Below are positions 56,902-64,000 of a stretch of 64,000 bases of DNA, piece after piece. The position numbers were made by a program, and so were the translations under genes. The notes beneath the pieces were generated by a model. It made no database searches. It saw only the letters and a list, made by a program, of their open reading frames with translations, and was not told the origin of the DNA. Position 1 is the stretch's first letter. The number at the start of each line of letters is the position of its first letter. Origin of the DNA: an uncultured Chlorobiaceae bacterium (GTDB lineage: Bacteria; Bacteroidota; Chlorobiia; Chlorobiales; Chlorobiaceae). The stretch covers positions 124,001 to 188,000 of the forward strand of contig CAITSZ010000011.1 of assembly GCA_903895195.1 (NCBI GenBank). Direction: 5' to 3'.

Positions 56902-58673
56902 AGAGTTCCTATCAAGATCAGACAAAGAACGAGTTCATTTCGCATTACGTGCAGAATGCCCCTCAAATGATTTGGTTTCTGGGTGCTGGAACGTCGCGGA
57001 CTGCTGGAATGCCAACGGCCAACGATATTACGTGGGATCTGAAGCGTCGTTATTATTGCCTTCAGGAAAATCAGGATATCAGGTCTCATGACCTGAATAA
57101 CAAAGCCGTTAAAGATCGGATTCAGACGTATTTTGACAGCCAAGAATTCCCAGCACTGTGGAGTGCAGAAGAGTATTCGTTCTATTTCGACCTAACATTC
57201 GGGAAAGATTACGCTGCGCAGCAGAAATATCTGGCAGCGAAGTTGTCGCCGCAAAACGTTTCCTTGAACATAGGCCACCGTGCACTCGCCGCGTTGATCG
57301 ATTTGGGGTTGATAAAGATGGTATTTACGACCAACTTTGATGAAGTGCTCGAAGCTGCATTTTCAAACGTAGCAGAGAAAAACCTGACCGCCTACCATCT
57401 GGAAGGTTCATACGCTGCACTTGAAGCTTTGAACGCGGAACATTTCCCAATCTACTGCAAGCTTCATGGTGACTTTCGGTATCAGAGCGTCAAAAATCTA
57501 GCGGTGGACTTGCGCGATAACGATAACAAGATTGAAAAGTGCTTCTTAGCAGCAAGCAATCGGTTCGGAATGGTCGTCAGCGGATACAGCGGACGTGACA
57601 CTAATGTGATGGCAATGTTTCGCTCCGCACTTGAACAATCTAATCCCTTTCCTCAAGGGCTTTTTTGGACAACGACCTCTCTTTCAACTGTTTCCGATCA
57701 AGTTCGAGACTTGGTAGCCTATGCTCGGAACAAGAATGTGAGATCGGAAATAATTGAAGCAGGAACGTTCGACATCATGTTATCGAAGATCTGGAGGCAG
57801 GTGCCAACCCGAACCGATAAGTTGGATGCGAAAGTCCGAACAGCCGAGGCAAAACCAGTATGCATTCCGTGCTCTCAAAAAGGAGTGAAATACCCGATTT
57901 TGCGGATGAATGCTCTGCTGATTTGTGATCTTCCAGACGCCTGTGGATCGATTGAATGCCAGCCGGCATTGGGGTTTGGCGAGTTGAATGAAATAGTCGG
58001 AAGCTCTCGACCGGACGCAATCATGACATGTGCGGAACAAATTTTGTTTTGGGGCAGTTCTGAAACAGTCAGTAAATTATTTGCAGCCGATCGCATCAAA
58101 TCAGTCTCATCTTACCCACTGTCTGAAGCCATCCGATCTACCCCAGACTCGACAGTTTTTCACTCGTTTATTGAGCACGCACTGTCTGCAGCCTTGTGCA
58201 TCGGCAAGCCATTGATGCTTCGCAAAAAAGGCCGATCATATTTTGCTGTTGTTGCCCACGAAGAGATTGGCGACGCGCGACTTGACGCTCTGAAGATAGC
58301 CGTCGGACTCCGAAACTTACCTGGAACTATTGTTGGCAACATTCCGGGGCAGGCGAATACGTTTTGGGCTGAAGCACTCGAAATGAAGGTCGATCGCCGG
58401 GACGGAAAATGGTGGCTATTGATCGAACCAGAGATTTGGGTGTCACCGCTTTCAAAAAGAGAGGAGGTTGTTGATTTTCTGAGGTACAAGCGGTCGAAGC
58501 GCTTCAACTTGCAAGCCAACAATATATTGGATGCTTGGATCAAACTGCTTTGTGGCTCTGTCGGGAAAGGCGAAACCATTTTTGCAGAATGTTATGGAAA
58601 TACGAACTATCCAGCGCAATTTGGAGTGAACACAAGGACTGCATACAGTCGAAGAGGGGGAGCAAATGGCTAG
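56898..58673 (+). CDS. SIR2-APAZ effector of a SPARSA-type Argonaute system
   Basis: 591 residues. The N-terminal SIR2 NADase domain has [13 protein letters not shown] (27-39), TTNFDEVLE with N146 and D148, and the catalytic-type His in KLHGDF (H190). The C-terminal ~300 residues contain no SIR2 features and take the place of the APAZ region that binds the short Argonaute. Its stop overlaps the Argonaute start by 8 bases. In described SPARSA systems, guide-directed recognition of invader DNA triggers NAD+ depletion. The APAZ call depends mostly on the partner and on size. Confidence 0.88.
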   Translation: MKSSYQDQTKNEFISHYVQNAPQMIWFLGAGTSRTAGMPTANDITWDLKRRYYCLQENQDIRSHDLNNKAVKDRIQTYFDSQEFPALWSAEEYSFYFDLTFGKDYAAQQKYLAAKLSPQNVSLNIGHRALAALIDLGLIKMVFTTNFDEVLEAAFSNVAEKNLTAYHLEGSYAALEALNAEHFPIYCKLHGDFRYQSVKNLAVDLRDNDNKIEKCFLAASNRFGMVVSGYSGRDTNVMAMFRSALEQSNPFPQGLFWTTTSLSTVSDQVRDLVAYARNKNVRSEIIEAGTFDIMLSKIWRQVPTRTDKLDAKVRTAEAKPVCIPCSQKGVKYPILRMNALLICDLPDACGSIECQPALGFGELNEIVGSSRPDAIMTCAEQILFWGSSETVSKLFAADRIKSVSSYPLSEAIRSTPDSTVFHSFIEHALSAALCIGKPLMLRKKGRSYFAVVAHEEIGDARLDALKIAVGLRNLPGTIVGNIPGQANTFWAEALEMKVDRRDGKWWLLIEPEIWVSPLSKREEVVDFLRYKRSKRFNLQANNILDAWIKLLCGSVGKGETIFAECYGNTNYPAQFGVNTRTAYSRRGGANG

Positions 58674-60090
58674 TTCTTCTACCCAACTTTCTGGACATTT
58701 CGCCTTGCCGGAGCCACTGCTCCTCTTTGCAAAAGGCCGAAAGGACTTGCATCCTCTTCGAGGATTGCTTGAAGCTGGCCCGTATGGCGTTGACCTCGGC
58801 TTCCCCATTCAACTGCGACTTGCATATTTAGCCCCAAGTGATTTGCTAACTCGTCTCGATTCGTTTTTTTTAGAACTGTCGAGGCCAGCAAAGCCGAAAG
58901 ACGCGCTGAACTATTATCCAATGTATCCAGGGTTTGAGCAACTGTTCCAAATACCTTTGGTTGAGCCACCGTTTGGCCTGCGATGTTCAACAAGTCCTGA
59001 CTGTTTGGGGTTGGCGCAACGCCGAAGCGGCCCCGACTTGGTTAATTCTATTTTCCAATCGATGGGTAGCCTCATACGCCAAAGGCAGTCGTTCGATGTG
59101 GTTATCCTGTATTTGCCGAATTCTTGGGCAACATGCTTTGAGTATGATGGTTTTAACCTGCGCCACTGTTTGAAAGCGAGATTGGCACCTCTGAATATTC
59201 CGGTTCAAATCGTGAACGACACTACGTTTGAGCGCAGTTGTCGGGCAAATGTGATGTGGGGGATTAGCGTTGCCCTTTACGCAAAGGCCGGAGGAATACC
59301 GTGGAAGCTGGCCGACTGTGACAAGGACGAAGCTTATATTGGTCTTAGCTATGCAATGAAGAAGCACTCAGACGGTAATGAGTATTCGACCTGTTGCAGT
59401 CAAGTGTTTGATCCAGACGGAACCGGCTTCGAATTCGTAGCTTACGATACTCGCGAGTTCACCCTTGATCGTAAAGGAAACCCGTATCTGAGTTATCAGG
59501 AGATGCAGGCTGTTTTATCCCGAAGTTTGCTTTTGTATCAGAACAGTCATAGTGGGCGAGTTCCGAAGAAGCTCTTCATACACAAAACTTTACATTTCAC
59601 ACAGGAGGAGATTCAAGGTGCCTATGATGCGATTGGAAGTGCGACTGAAATTGAACTGATTCAGGTTATTCAGGGCTGCAGGTGGTTTGGTTTGAAAATC
59701 GACGGGCAAAAGTCCCCGCTGAACAAGCCGGGACCGGCTTTGTATCCGATTGAGCGTGGTGTTTACCAGCCAATCAGCGAAAACGAATGTCTACTTTGGA
59801 CCCAAGGTAGTGTTACTGGAATCAATCAACAAAAGGAGTATCAGCCTGTTTTCAAGGAAGCTGCGTTGAAGCCCCTTCCGCGGCCCATCATGCTTCGTAG
59901 GTTTTCAGGGGATGGTGGTTGGCACAGCACATGTTCGAGTGTGCTTGGCCTTACTAAAGTTGATTGGAACAACAACACACTTTATAAAACTCTCCCCGCT
60001 ACATTGGTTTATTCAAAGGTTTTCGCCGATGTCGTGAAGTTTTCACTGACAATCGCGAACGATACTTATGATTATCGATTCTTCATGTAG
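58666..60090 (+). CDS. Short prokaryotic Argonaute (MID-PIWI only)
   Basis: 474 residues, the size of short pAgos that lack N and PAZ domains. The middle [12 protein letters not shown] and [19 protein letters not shown] parts and the later [15 protein letters not shown] and KLFIHKT stretches follow the MID/PIWI plan. The Asp residues of the DEDX slicer tetrad are not seen at their usual places (IGLSYAM lacks the first Asp, for example), so it should bind guide and target without cutting. GAGGGGGAGC precedes the ATG. With the SIR2-APAZ gene it forms a complete SPARSA-type pair. Confidence 0.9.
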   Translation: MASSSTQLSGHFALPEPLLLFAKGRKDLHPLRGLLEAGPYGVDLGFPIQLRLAYLAPSDLLTRLDSFFLELSRPAKPKDALNYYPMYPGFEQLFQIPLVEPPFGLRCSTSPDCLGLAQRRSGPDLVNSIFQSMGSLIRQRQSFDVVILYLPNSWATCFEYDGFNLRHCLKARLAPLNIPVQIVNDTTFERSCRANVMWGISVALYAKAGGIPWKLADCDKDEAYIGLSYAMKKHSDGNEYSTCCSQVFDPDGTGFEFVAYDTREFTLDRKGNPYLSYQEMQAVLSRSLLLYQNSHSGRVPKKLFIHKTLHFTQEEIQGAYDAIGSATEIELIQVIQGCRWFGLKIDGQKSPLNKPGPALYPIERGVYQPISENECLLWTQGSVTGINQQKEYQPVFKEAALKPLPRPIMLRRFSGDGGWHSTCSSVLGLTKVDWNNNTLYKTLPATLVYSKVFADVVKFSLTIANDTYDYRFFM

Positions 60091-60104
60091 ACCCAAGATG
60101 CATC

Positions 60105-60167
60105 ATGCCCACACCCGGAAAACACAAAACCGTCCAAATCCGAATTCTCGAATATGACAAGTGCTAA
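60105..60167 (+). pseudogene. Short MPTPGKH frame: possible hsdR 5' relic (left)
   Basis: 20 codons starting MPTPGKHKTVQIRILEYD and then a stop. This strongly resembles the beginning of type I restriction HsdR proteins of the MPxPGEHKTVQARILEYA kind. Nothing of the rest of the gene follows. It lies 14 bases behind the Argonaute stop. Confidence 0.5.
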
Positions 60168-60218
60168 AACCCGCGTTATCTTCTTGGACTACACAATTTT
60201 TAAATCATCGAAATCCCA

Positions 60219-62516
60219 ATGATTACCAGTTTCAATCTAATTCGGAACGTCGGCCAATTTGATTCTGTCACAGTAGGAGCTCCGTTCGAGCAATTGACGC
60301 TCATCTATGCTGAAAACGGACGAGGAAAGACCACACTATCTGCGATTCTGAGATCGCTCGCAACTGGGGATCCCATCCCAATCAGTGAACGAAGGAGACT
60401 CGCTGCCCAACATTTGCCCCATGCGATTATAACCTGTACTGGCGGGCCTCCTGACGCCATGTTCCAGAATAATACATGGAACCGAACCCTGCCAGATCTG
60501 GTGATTTTCGATGATGTTTTCGTCGATCAGAACATCTATTCTGGTCTCGTTGTTGGGAGCGACCATCGCCAGAACCTGCACGAGCTGATTTTAGGGTCCC
60601 AAGGGGTTACGTTGAATCAACAACACCAAACCTACATTGCTCTCATCGAGCAACACAATAGCGAAATCAGACGCCGTAGTAACGCGATTCCGACCACAGA
60701 ACGTGGAACGCTCTCGGTGGATGATTTCTGTGCGTTGCCAACGAATCACAACATCGACCAAGAGATCCAAGTGGCTGAGCAGGACTTGGCAGCGAGCAGC
60801 CAACAAGATCCGATTAGAGATACGCCAGATTTCCAGCTTCTTCAGCTTCCCGAAATCGACCTCATTGCGATCGAAACCATTCTGAGCTCAGGCATGACTG
60901 AGCTTGACGCTGCTGCGGCTGAACGCGTTCAAGCACATTTGCAATTCATCGGGGATGGTTCCGAACGTTGGGTTGCAGAGGGCATGGTGCGGCAGAACTC
61001 CGTTCAAGAAGCAGGAGGAAATACTTGCGTTTTTTGTGCCCAAAATATCTCCGAATCACCAGTAATAGCTCATTATAGAGCGTTTTTCAGCGATGTCTAT
61101 CGAACGCATCAGCAAAACATCCGTAAGGCCGATTCAAATTTTAATCAAACTCATTCTGAGGTTGCTTCTCATTCTTTTGAGCGATCTGTTAGTACGCTAG
61201 CTGAACGCAGACGTTTTTGGACTGAATTCGGTGAGTTTCCTGAATTTATTATTGATTCTGCTGTGTTTATCGCTGATTGGAGCACCGTTCGCACTCGGAT
61301 TGCGCAACTTCTGGAACAAAAGAAGGGTGAACCTCTTGATGCTATCACGATTCCCAGTACCGTCCGATCACTTGTCGAGGCGTATAACAGACGACGGGAT
61401 GAGATCGTTGACTTAAATCACCAGTTGACATTAGCGAATCAAACGATAGCAGCGATCAAGCTACGAGCAGCGACCGCGAATTCATCTGCACTTTCTACAA
61501 CACTATCCCGGCTTAAGGCGATCAGAGCGAGGTATACGTCTGTAACCAATGCTCTATGTGAGGAATATTTAGAAGAAAAACAGGCGAAGCTCAGAACCGA
61601 ACAGCAACGGGACCAAGCTCGCCAAGATCTGGAGCAGTATCAGACGCAAGTTTTTCCGGCTTACGAGGCTGCAATCAACAGATACCTCCAAAGGTTTAAT
61701 GCGGGCTATCATTTAAATAGTGTCCAACCGATGAATACACGCGGAGGGCCGGCCTGTTCATACAATGTTGTCGTTAACAATACCCCCGTGACCGTTGGTG
61801 GTGGAACCCTGCAACCGGGCGACCATTCATTCAAGAACGTCTTGAGTGCAGGGGATCGAAACACCCTCGCGGTCGCATTCTTTCTTACATCAATCGAGCT
61901 AGATCCAAATCGAGCAAATAGGTTGGTTGTAATCGATGACCCGGTGTCAAGTTTGGATGAACATCGATCTCTGACAACTGTTCAGGAGGTTCGCCGATTA
62001 CTAAATCAGGTTGGTCAGGTGGTGATTCTTTCCCACAGCAAACCGTTCCTTTGTCGAGTTTGGGAAAGCGCTACGTCCGTTCAGAAAGGGGCGCTTCAAG
62101 TTGTAAGACAAGGAACGTCGTCCACGATTGCTCATTGGGACGTGAATGCCGATTCAATAACTGAGAATGACAGGCGGCATGAGGCAATGCGGAATTATTT
62201 AATCAATGGCGGGCCTAATGAGCGGGAAATCGCGGCAGCAATTCGACCAAGTCTCGAAGCGTTCTTTCGAGTTGCATATCCAGCGTATTTCCCCCCGGGG
62301 ACTCTTCTTGGGCCTTTTCGCGGCATCTGTAGCCAGCGGGTAGGTACACCACAGGAAATCTTGTCTCAGCAAGATATAGATGAATTGAGAGATATTGGTG
62401 AATATGCCAATCTGTTTCATCACGACACTAACCCAGCGTGGGCATCGGAAGTGATCAACAGCACGCAACTTGAAGGTTTTGTTCGGCGAGCTTTGGCTTT
62501 TGCGAAGCGTCCATAG
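60219..62516 (+). CDS. AAA_13-family (RloC/PrrC-like) ATPase, probable anticodon-nuclease effector
   Basis: 765 residues. The ABC-type ATPase head is split over both ends: Walker A AENGRGKTT (31-39), signature LSAGDRN (542-548), Walker B LVVIDDPVSSLD (D573, D574) and H-loop H606. Long helical arms in the middle carry C270-V-F-C273, placed like the zinc hook of RloC. The C-terminal part has R676-x3-E680 and HHDTNP (H734, H735), which recall the Arg-Glu-His set of PrrC/RloC anticodon nucleases. The function is inferred; other AAA_13 defence ATPases share the head. Confidence 0.75.
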   Translation: MITSFNLIRNVGQFDSVTVGAPFEQLTLIYAENGRGKTTLSAILRSLATGDPIPISERRRLAAQHLPHAIITCTGGPPDAMFQNNTWNRTLPDLVIFDDVFVDQNIYSGLVVGSDHRQNLHELILGSQGVTLNQQHQTYIALIEQHNSEIRRRSNAIPTTERGTLSVDDFCALPTNHNIDQEIQVAEQDLAASSQQDPIRDTPDFQLLQLPEIDLIAIETILSSGMTELDAAAAERVQAHLQFIGDGSERWVAEGMVRQNSVQEAGGNTCVFCAQNISESPVIAHYRAFFSDVYRTHQQNIRKADSNFNQTHSEVASHSFERSVSTLAERRRFWTEFGEFPEFIIDSAVFIADWSTVRTRIAQLLEQKKGEPLDAITIPSTVRSLVEAYNRRRDEIVDLNHQLTLANQTIAAIKLRAATANSSALSTTLSRLKAIRARYTSVTNALCEEYLEEKQAKLRTEQQRDQARQDLEQYQTQVFPAYEAAINRYLQRFNAGYHLNSVQPMNTRGGPACSYNVVVNNTPVTVGGGTLQPGDHSFKNVLSAGDRNTLAVAFFLTSIELDPNRANRLVVIDDPVSSLDEHRSLTTVQEVRRLLNQVGQVVILSHSKPFLCRVWESATSVQKGALQVVRQGTSSTIAHWDVNADSITENDRRHEAMRNYLINGGPNEREIAAAIRPSLEAFFRVAYPAYFPPGTLLGPFRGICSQRVGTPQEILSQQDIDELRDIGEYANLFHHDTNPAWASEVINSTQLEGFVRRALAFAKRP

Positions 62517-62529
62517 CTAGGAAATATCG

Positions 62530-62604
62530 ATGCCCAAACCCGGAGAACATGAATCTCGACACCGAGTCGTGATTTGCAGAATTCGTGCAGACGTTATCCC
62601 ATAA
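62530..62604 (+). pseudogene. Short MPKPGEH frame: possible hsdR 5' relic (right)
   Basis: 24 codons beginning MPKPGEHESRHRV, then a stop. Only the MPxPGxH beginning agrees with the left relic at 60105. It lies 13 bases behind the AAA_13 stop, just as the left one lies 14 bases behind the Argonaute stop. A shared origin from an hsdR start is plausible but not strong. Confidence 0.35.
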
Positions 62605-62928
62605 ACTTACAATACTTGTGATTAGATCAGTCACTTTTTGCTCGATAAATTAAAGCATGTAAAGTCCTCCTTTTTTGTCGCCAAGATGTGTTGTATAACA
62701 ATCATTATGTAATCTACGATAACGTAATATCCTGAAATGTGTTAAGTGTAATTTAGCTTCTGAAGCCCACTTTTTTTCTTCTCTATTTTGTTATGGGTCT
62801 CGATAGGGATAGGGTTGTATTGAGAGCAAATTTCTGTGCGGATAACTGACCAACATGGACTATGAAAATCAAATATTTGCCAGTAAAAACGGTTTGCTGT
62901 CCAATATTTGATGCCTAATTATTAACCG
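62605..62928. other. Gene-free AT-rich stretch
   Basis: No reading frame of substance and no repeat found by eye. Several T runs, for example near 62673 and 62772, could terminate transcription from the left, but no paired stem is evident. Confidence 0.4.
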
Positions 62929-63270
62929 TTAATGGCTTGATAGAGCATTTCCGGCCATATTGGCCACCTTCGGAGCTAAAGGGGTTATGCTTTTTAGCAG
63001 GTGATCTTCTGCATTTTTTGCATGATAGAGATCCCATCGCTGTTGGAGATTCATCCAGTAGTCAGCGGAAAGGTTGAAATATTTTGCGAGTCTCAGTGCT
63101 GTGGCCGGTGTTACACCACGTCTGCCATTGATGATTTCATTAACCCGCTGATAAGGAACGTGGATAGCGTCAGCTAATTGCCGCTGGGTAATTCCCATGG
63201 GGTTCAAAAACTCTTCAAGAAGCATTTCTCCAGGATGAGTCGGTGCACGATGTGTCGGTATGCGTAACAT
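62929..63270 (-). CDS. higA: HigA-family antitoxin (XRE helix-turn-helix)
   Basis: 113 residues. The pattern HPGEMLLEEFLNPMGITQRQLADAIHVPYQRVNEIINGRRGVTPATALRLAKYFNLSADYWMNLQQRWDLYHA is a textbook HigA (start PGEML, helix-turn-helix, YWMNLQ). It should bind its own operator and a HigB toxin. The toxin gene normally ends at its start codon; here only a 15-codon frame remains there, so HigA is orphaned. Confidence 0.92.
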   Translation of the reverse strand: MLRIPTHRAPTHPGEMLLEEFLNPMGITQRQLADAIHVPYQRVNEIINGRRGVTPATALRLAKYFNLSADYWMNLQQRWDLYHAKNAEDHLLKSITPLAPKVANMAGNALSSH

Positions 63271-63317
63271 TATCGCTTCTTTTTATCTGTTGCCTGATCC
63301 TTAACGGATTGTATCAT
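63270..63317 (-). pseudogene. higB reduced to 15 codons
   Basis: MIQSVKDQATDKKKR followed by a TAA that overlaps the higA ATG (TAATG). HigB toxins commonly begin MIQSFKDQATE and run about 92 residues. The first ~10 codons and the coupled stop are preserved while the body is missing, as expected from one large internal deletion. Confidence 0.65.
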
Positions 63318-63700
63318 GGTAACACGGCTATCATGCTATTTATTGAAAGTAACTAATTATTTTCGGATGCCAAGAGAAATACTTGACAATGAATATGCTG
63401 TTTATCAACACCATGAAAAAGAATTAAAATACACTTTTTCTAACGTTATCTGACGTTTGCTTGACAGCGCAAGAGCTTGGGAGCGGAGTTCATAACGTAC
63501 CGTGGCAACCTTTTTATTGCTTTGGGGAGTTTCTTGAGGTGCTGGTGTTTTGTGATGGTGTGTGGTTGGTGTATATTTAATAAGAAAATTGATTATTAAC
63601 ACGCATAGTCTTTCGTAGTGTAACGGTGCGAAGCAAACTCAGTTTGCTTGGCGATGAAAATCGAATCAACCCGGAACTGAAAGGACGCAGAGAAAAAGCC
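63318..63700. other. Region between higB relic and the last gene
   Basis: No independent gene seen. The hairpin AAGCAAA-CTCAG-TTTGCTT (63631-63649) is perfect. From 63593 the frame of the last gene is already open, so its translation could begin at a GTG at 63626 within this stretch. Confidence 0.4.
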
Positions 63701-64000
63701 ATGAGCGAGCAACCCGTTTCTGATTCCATCCAATCCAAGTCTATCGCAGTCGCTGTAGCGCCCTCCATCTCCAGGCTCTTGGGGGTAGTGCCGATTTTAC
63801 CGGGAGAGTCTGCCGATCTCTATCAGGCAAGTCTTGATACGCTTATCGAAGAGTTAGGCGCTCGTTCAGTGCTTCAGGTCTACCTCGCTGAAAAAATCCA
63901 TGAATGCCTCTGGTGGATGCGTCGCTATGAGGAGCAAAAGCGGGCGACAGTCAGTATCCGGATGGCCTCAGAGCTTAATTCTGGTGTTCCTTTTCACAGC
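63701..64000 (+). CDS. Unidentified gene, 5' part only
   Basis: At least 100 codons from the ATG at 63701 (MSEQPVSDSIQ), still open at the window end. A frame extension back to a GTG at 63626 adds a plausible MRSKLSLLGDENRINPEL. Features are a region LLGVVPILPGESADLYQASLDTLIEELGA and HECLWWMRRYEEQKRATV, a helical, mixed-charge pattern. I do not recognise the family and no ribosome site is well placed for either start. Confidence 0.55.
   Translation, partial: MSEQPVSDSIQSKSIAVAVAPSISRLLGVVPILPGESADLYQASLDTLIEELGARSVLQVYLAEKIHECLWWMRRYEEQKRATVSIRMASELNSGVPFHS

Noticed and set aside
58666-60090. Target-cleaving long Argonaute
   Set aside because: No PAZ or N domain by length, no visible DEDX residues, and a SIR2 effector partner.
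63405-63768. Minus-strand frames opposite the last gene
   Set aside because: Overlap the better plus-strand frame and lack start signals.

Overview
The window looks like a chromosomal segment of a green sulfur bacterium (Chlorobiaceae; Chlorobium/Pelodictyon type). The main evidence is the run of a carotenoid 1,2-hydratase (crtC), a Rieske protein (petC) and a cytochrome b with an Ala/Pro-rich N-terminus (petB). I recall the same gene order in Chlorobium tepidum. I identified it from protein motifs and gene order only; no search was run.

Positions 1 to about 40970 are ordinary core chromosome: an M16 peptidase (cut by the window edge), uvrB, an Old Yellow Enzyme reductase, kdsD, a flippase, an ECF sigma/anti-sigma pair followed by two Spy/CpxP-like periplasmic genes, a phosphohexomutase, lpxB, a ferredoxin/GltD-type oxidoreductase, ispH, murI, ychF, cmk, rpsA, era, mtaB, apt, an NhaD-type antiporter, an HU-family gene, a half-size TauE protein, ftsH, gltX, tRNA-Phe(GAA), crtC-petC-petB, a large GH13 glycosidase, a YqjD/YqjE-like membrane trio, an SDR dehydrogenase and modD.

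Positions 41250-46413 hold three PEP-CTERM secreted proteins and an arsR/thioredoxin-like/ArsP-type permease operon. A ~0.4 kb block with the arsR promoter, operator and first codons is present twice, and the upstream copy has decayed to a 39-codon remnant. Three related 16-bp palindromes mark the probable ArsR operators.

Positions 46455-63320 form a dense defence and toxin-antitoxin island: mazEF; a broken AAA ATPase behind a 39-bp palindrome; an AbiEii-like toxin gene that converges on and overlaps an AbiEi-like antitoxin gene; three long palindromes sharing one core; a mazE relic; an orphan AbiEi-like gene; a complete four-gene Qat anti-phage operon (qatABCD); a SIR2-APAZ/short-Argonaute (SPARSA-type) pair; an AAA_13 (RloC/PrrC-like) ATPase with a CxxC hook, flanked by two short MPxPGxH reading frames; and a HigA antitoxin whose higB is reduced to 15 codons. 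The last 300 bases open an unidentified gene that leaves the window.

In the island, Qat, SPARSA and the AAA_13 protein are probably independent anti-phage or anti-plasmid systems. The broken toxin-antitoxin genes around them point to repeated insertion and decay at this locus. The most interesting non-standard signals are the shared-core palindrome triplet, the convergent AbiE arrangement, the possible leader peptides before the SIR2 gene, and the duplicated ArsR operator block.
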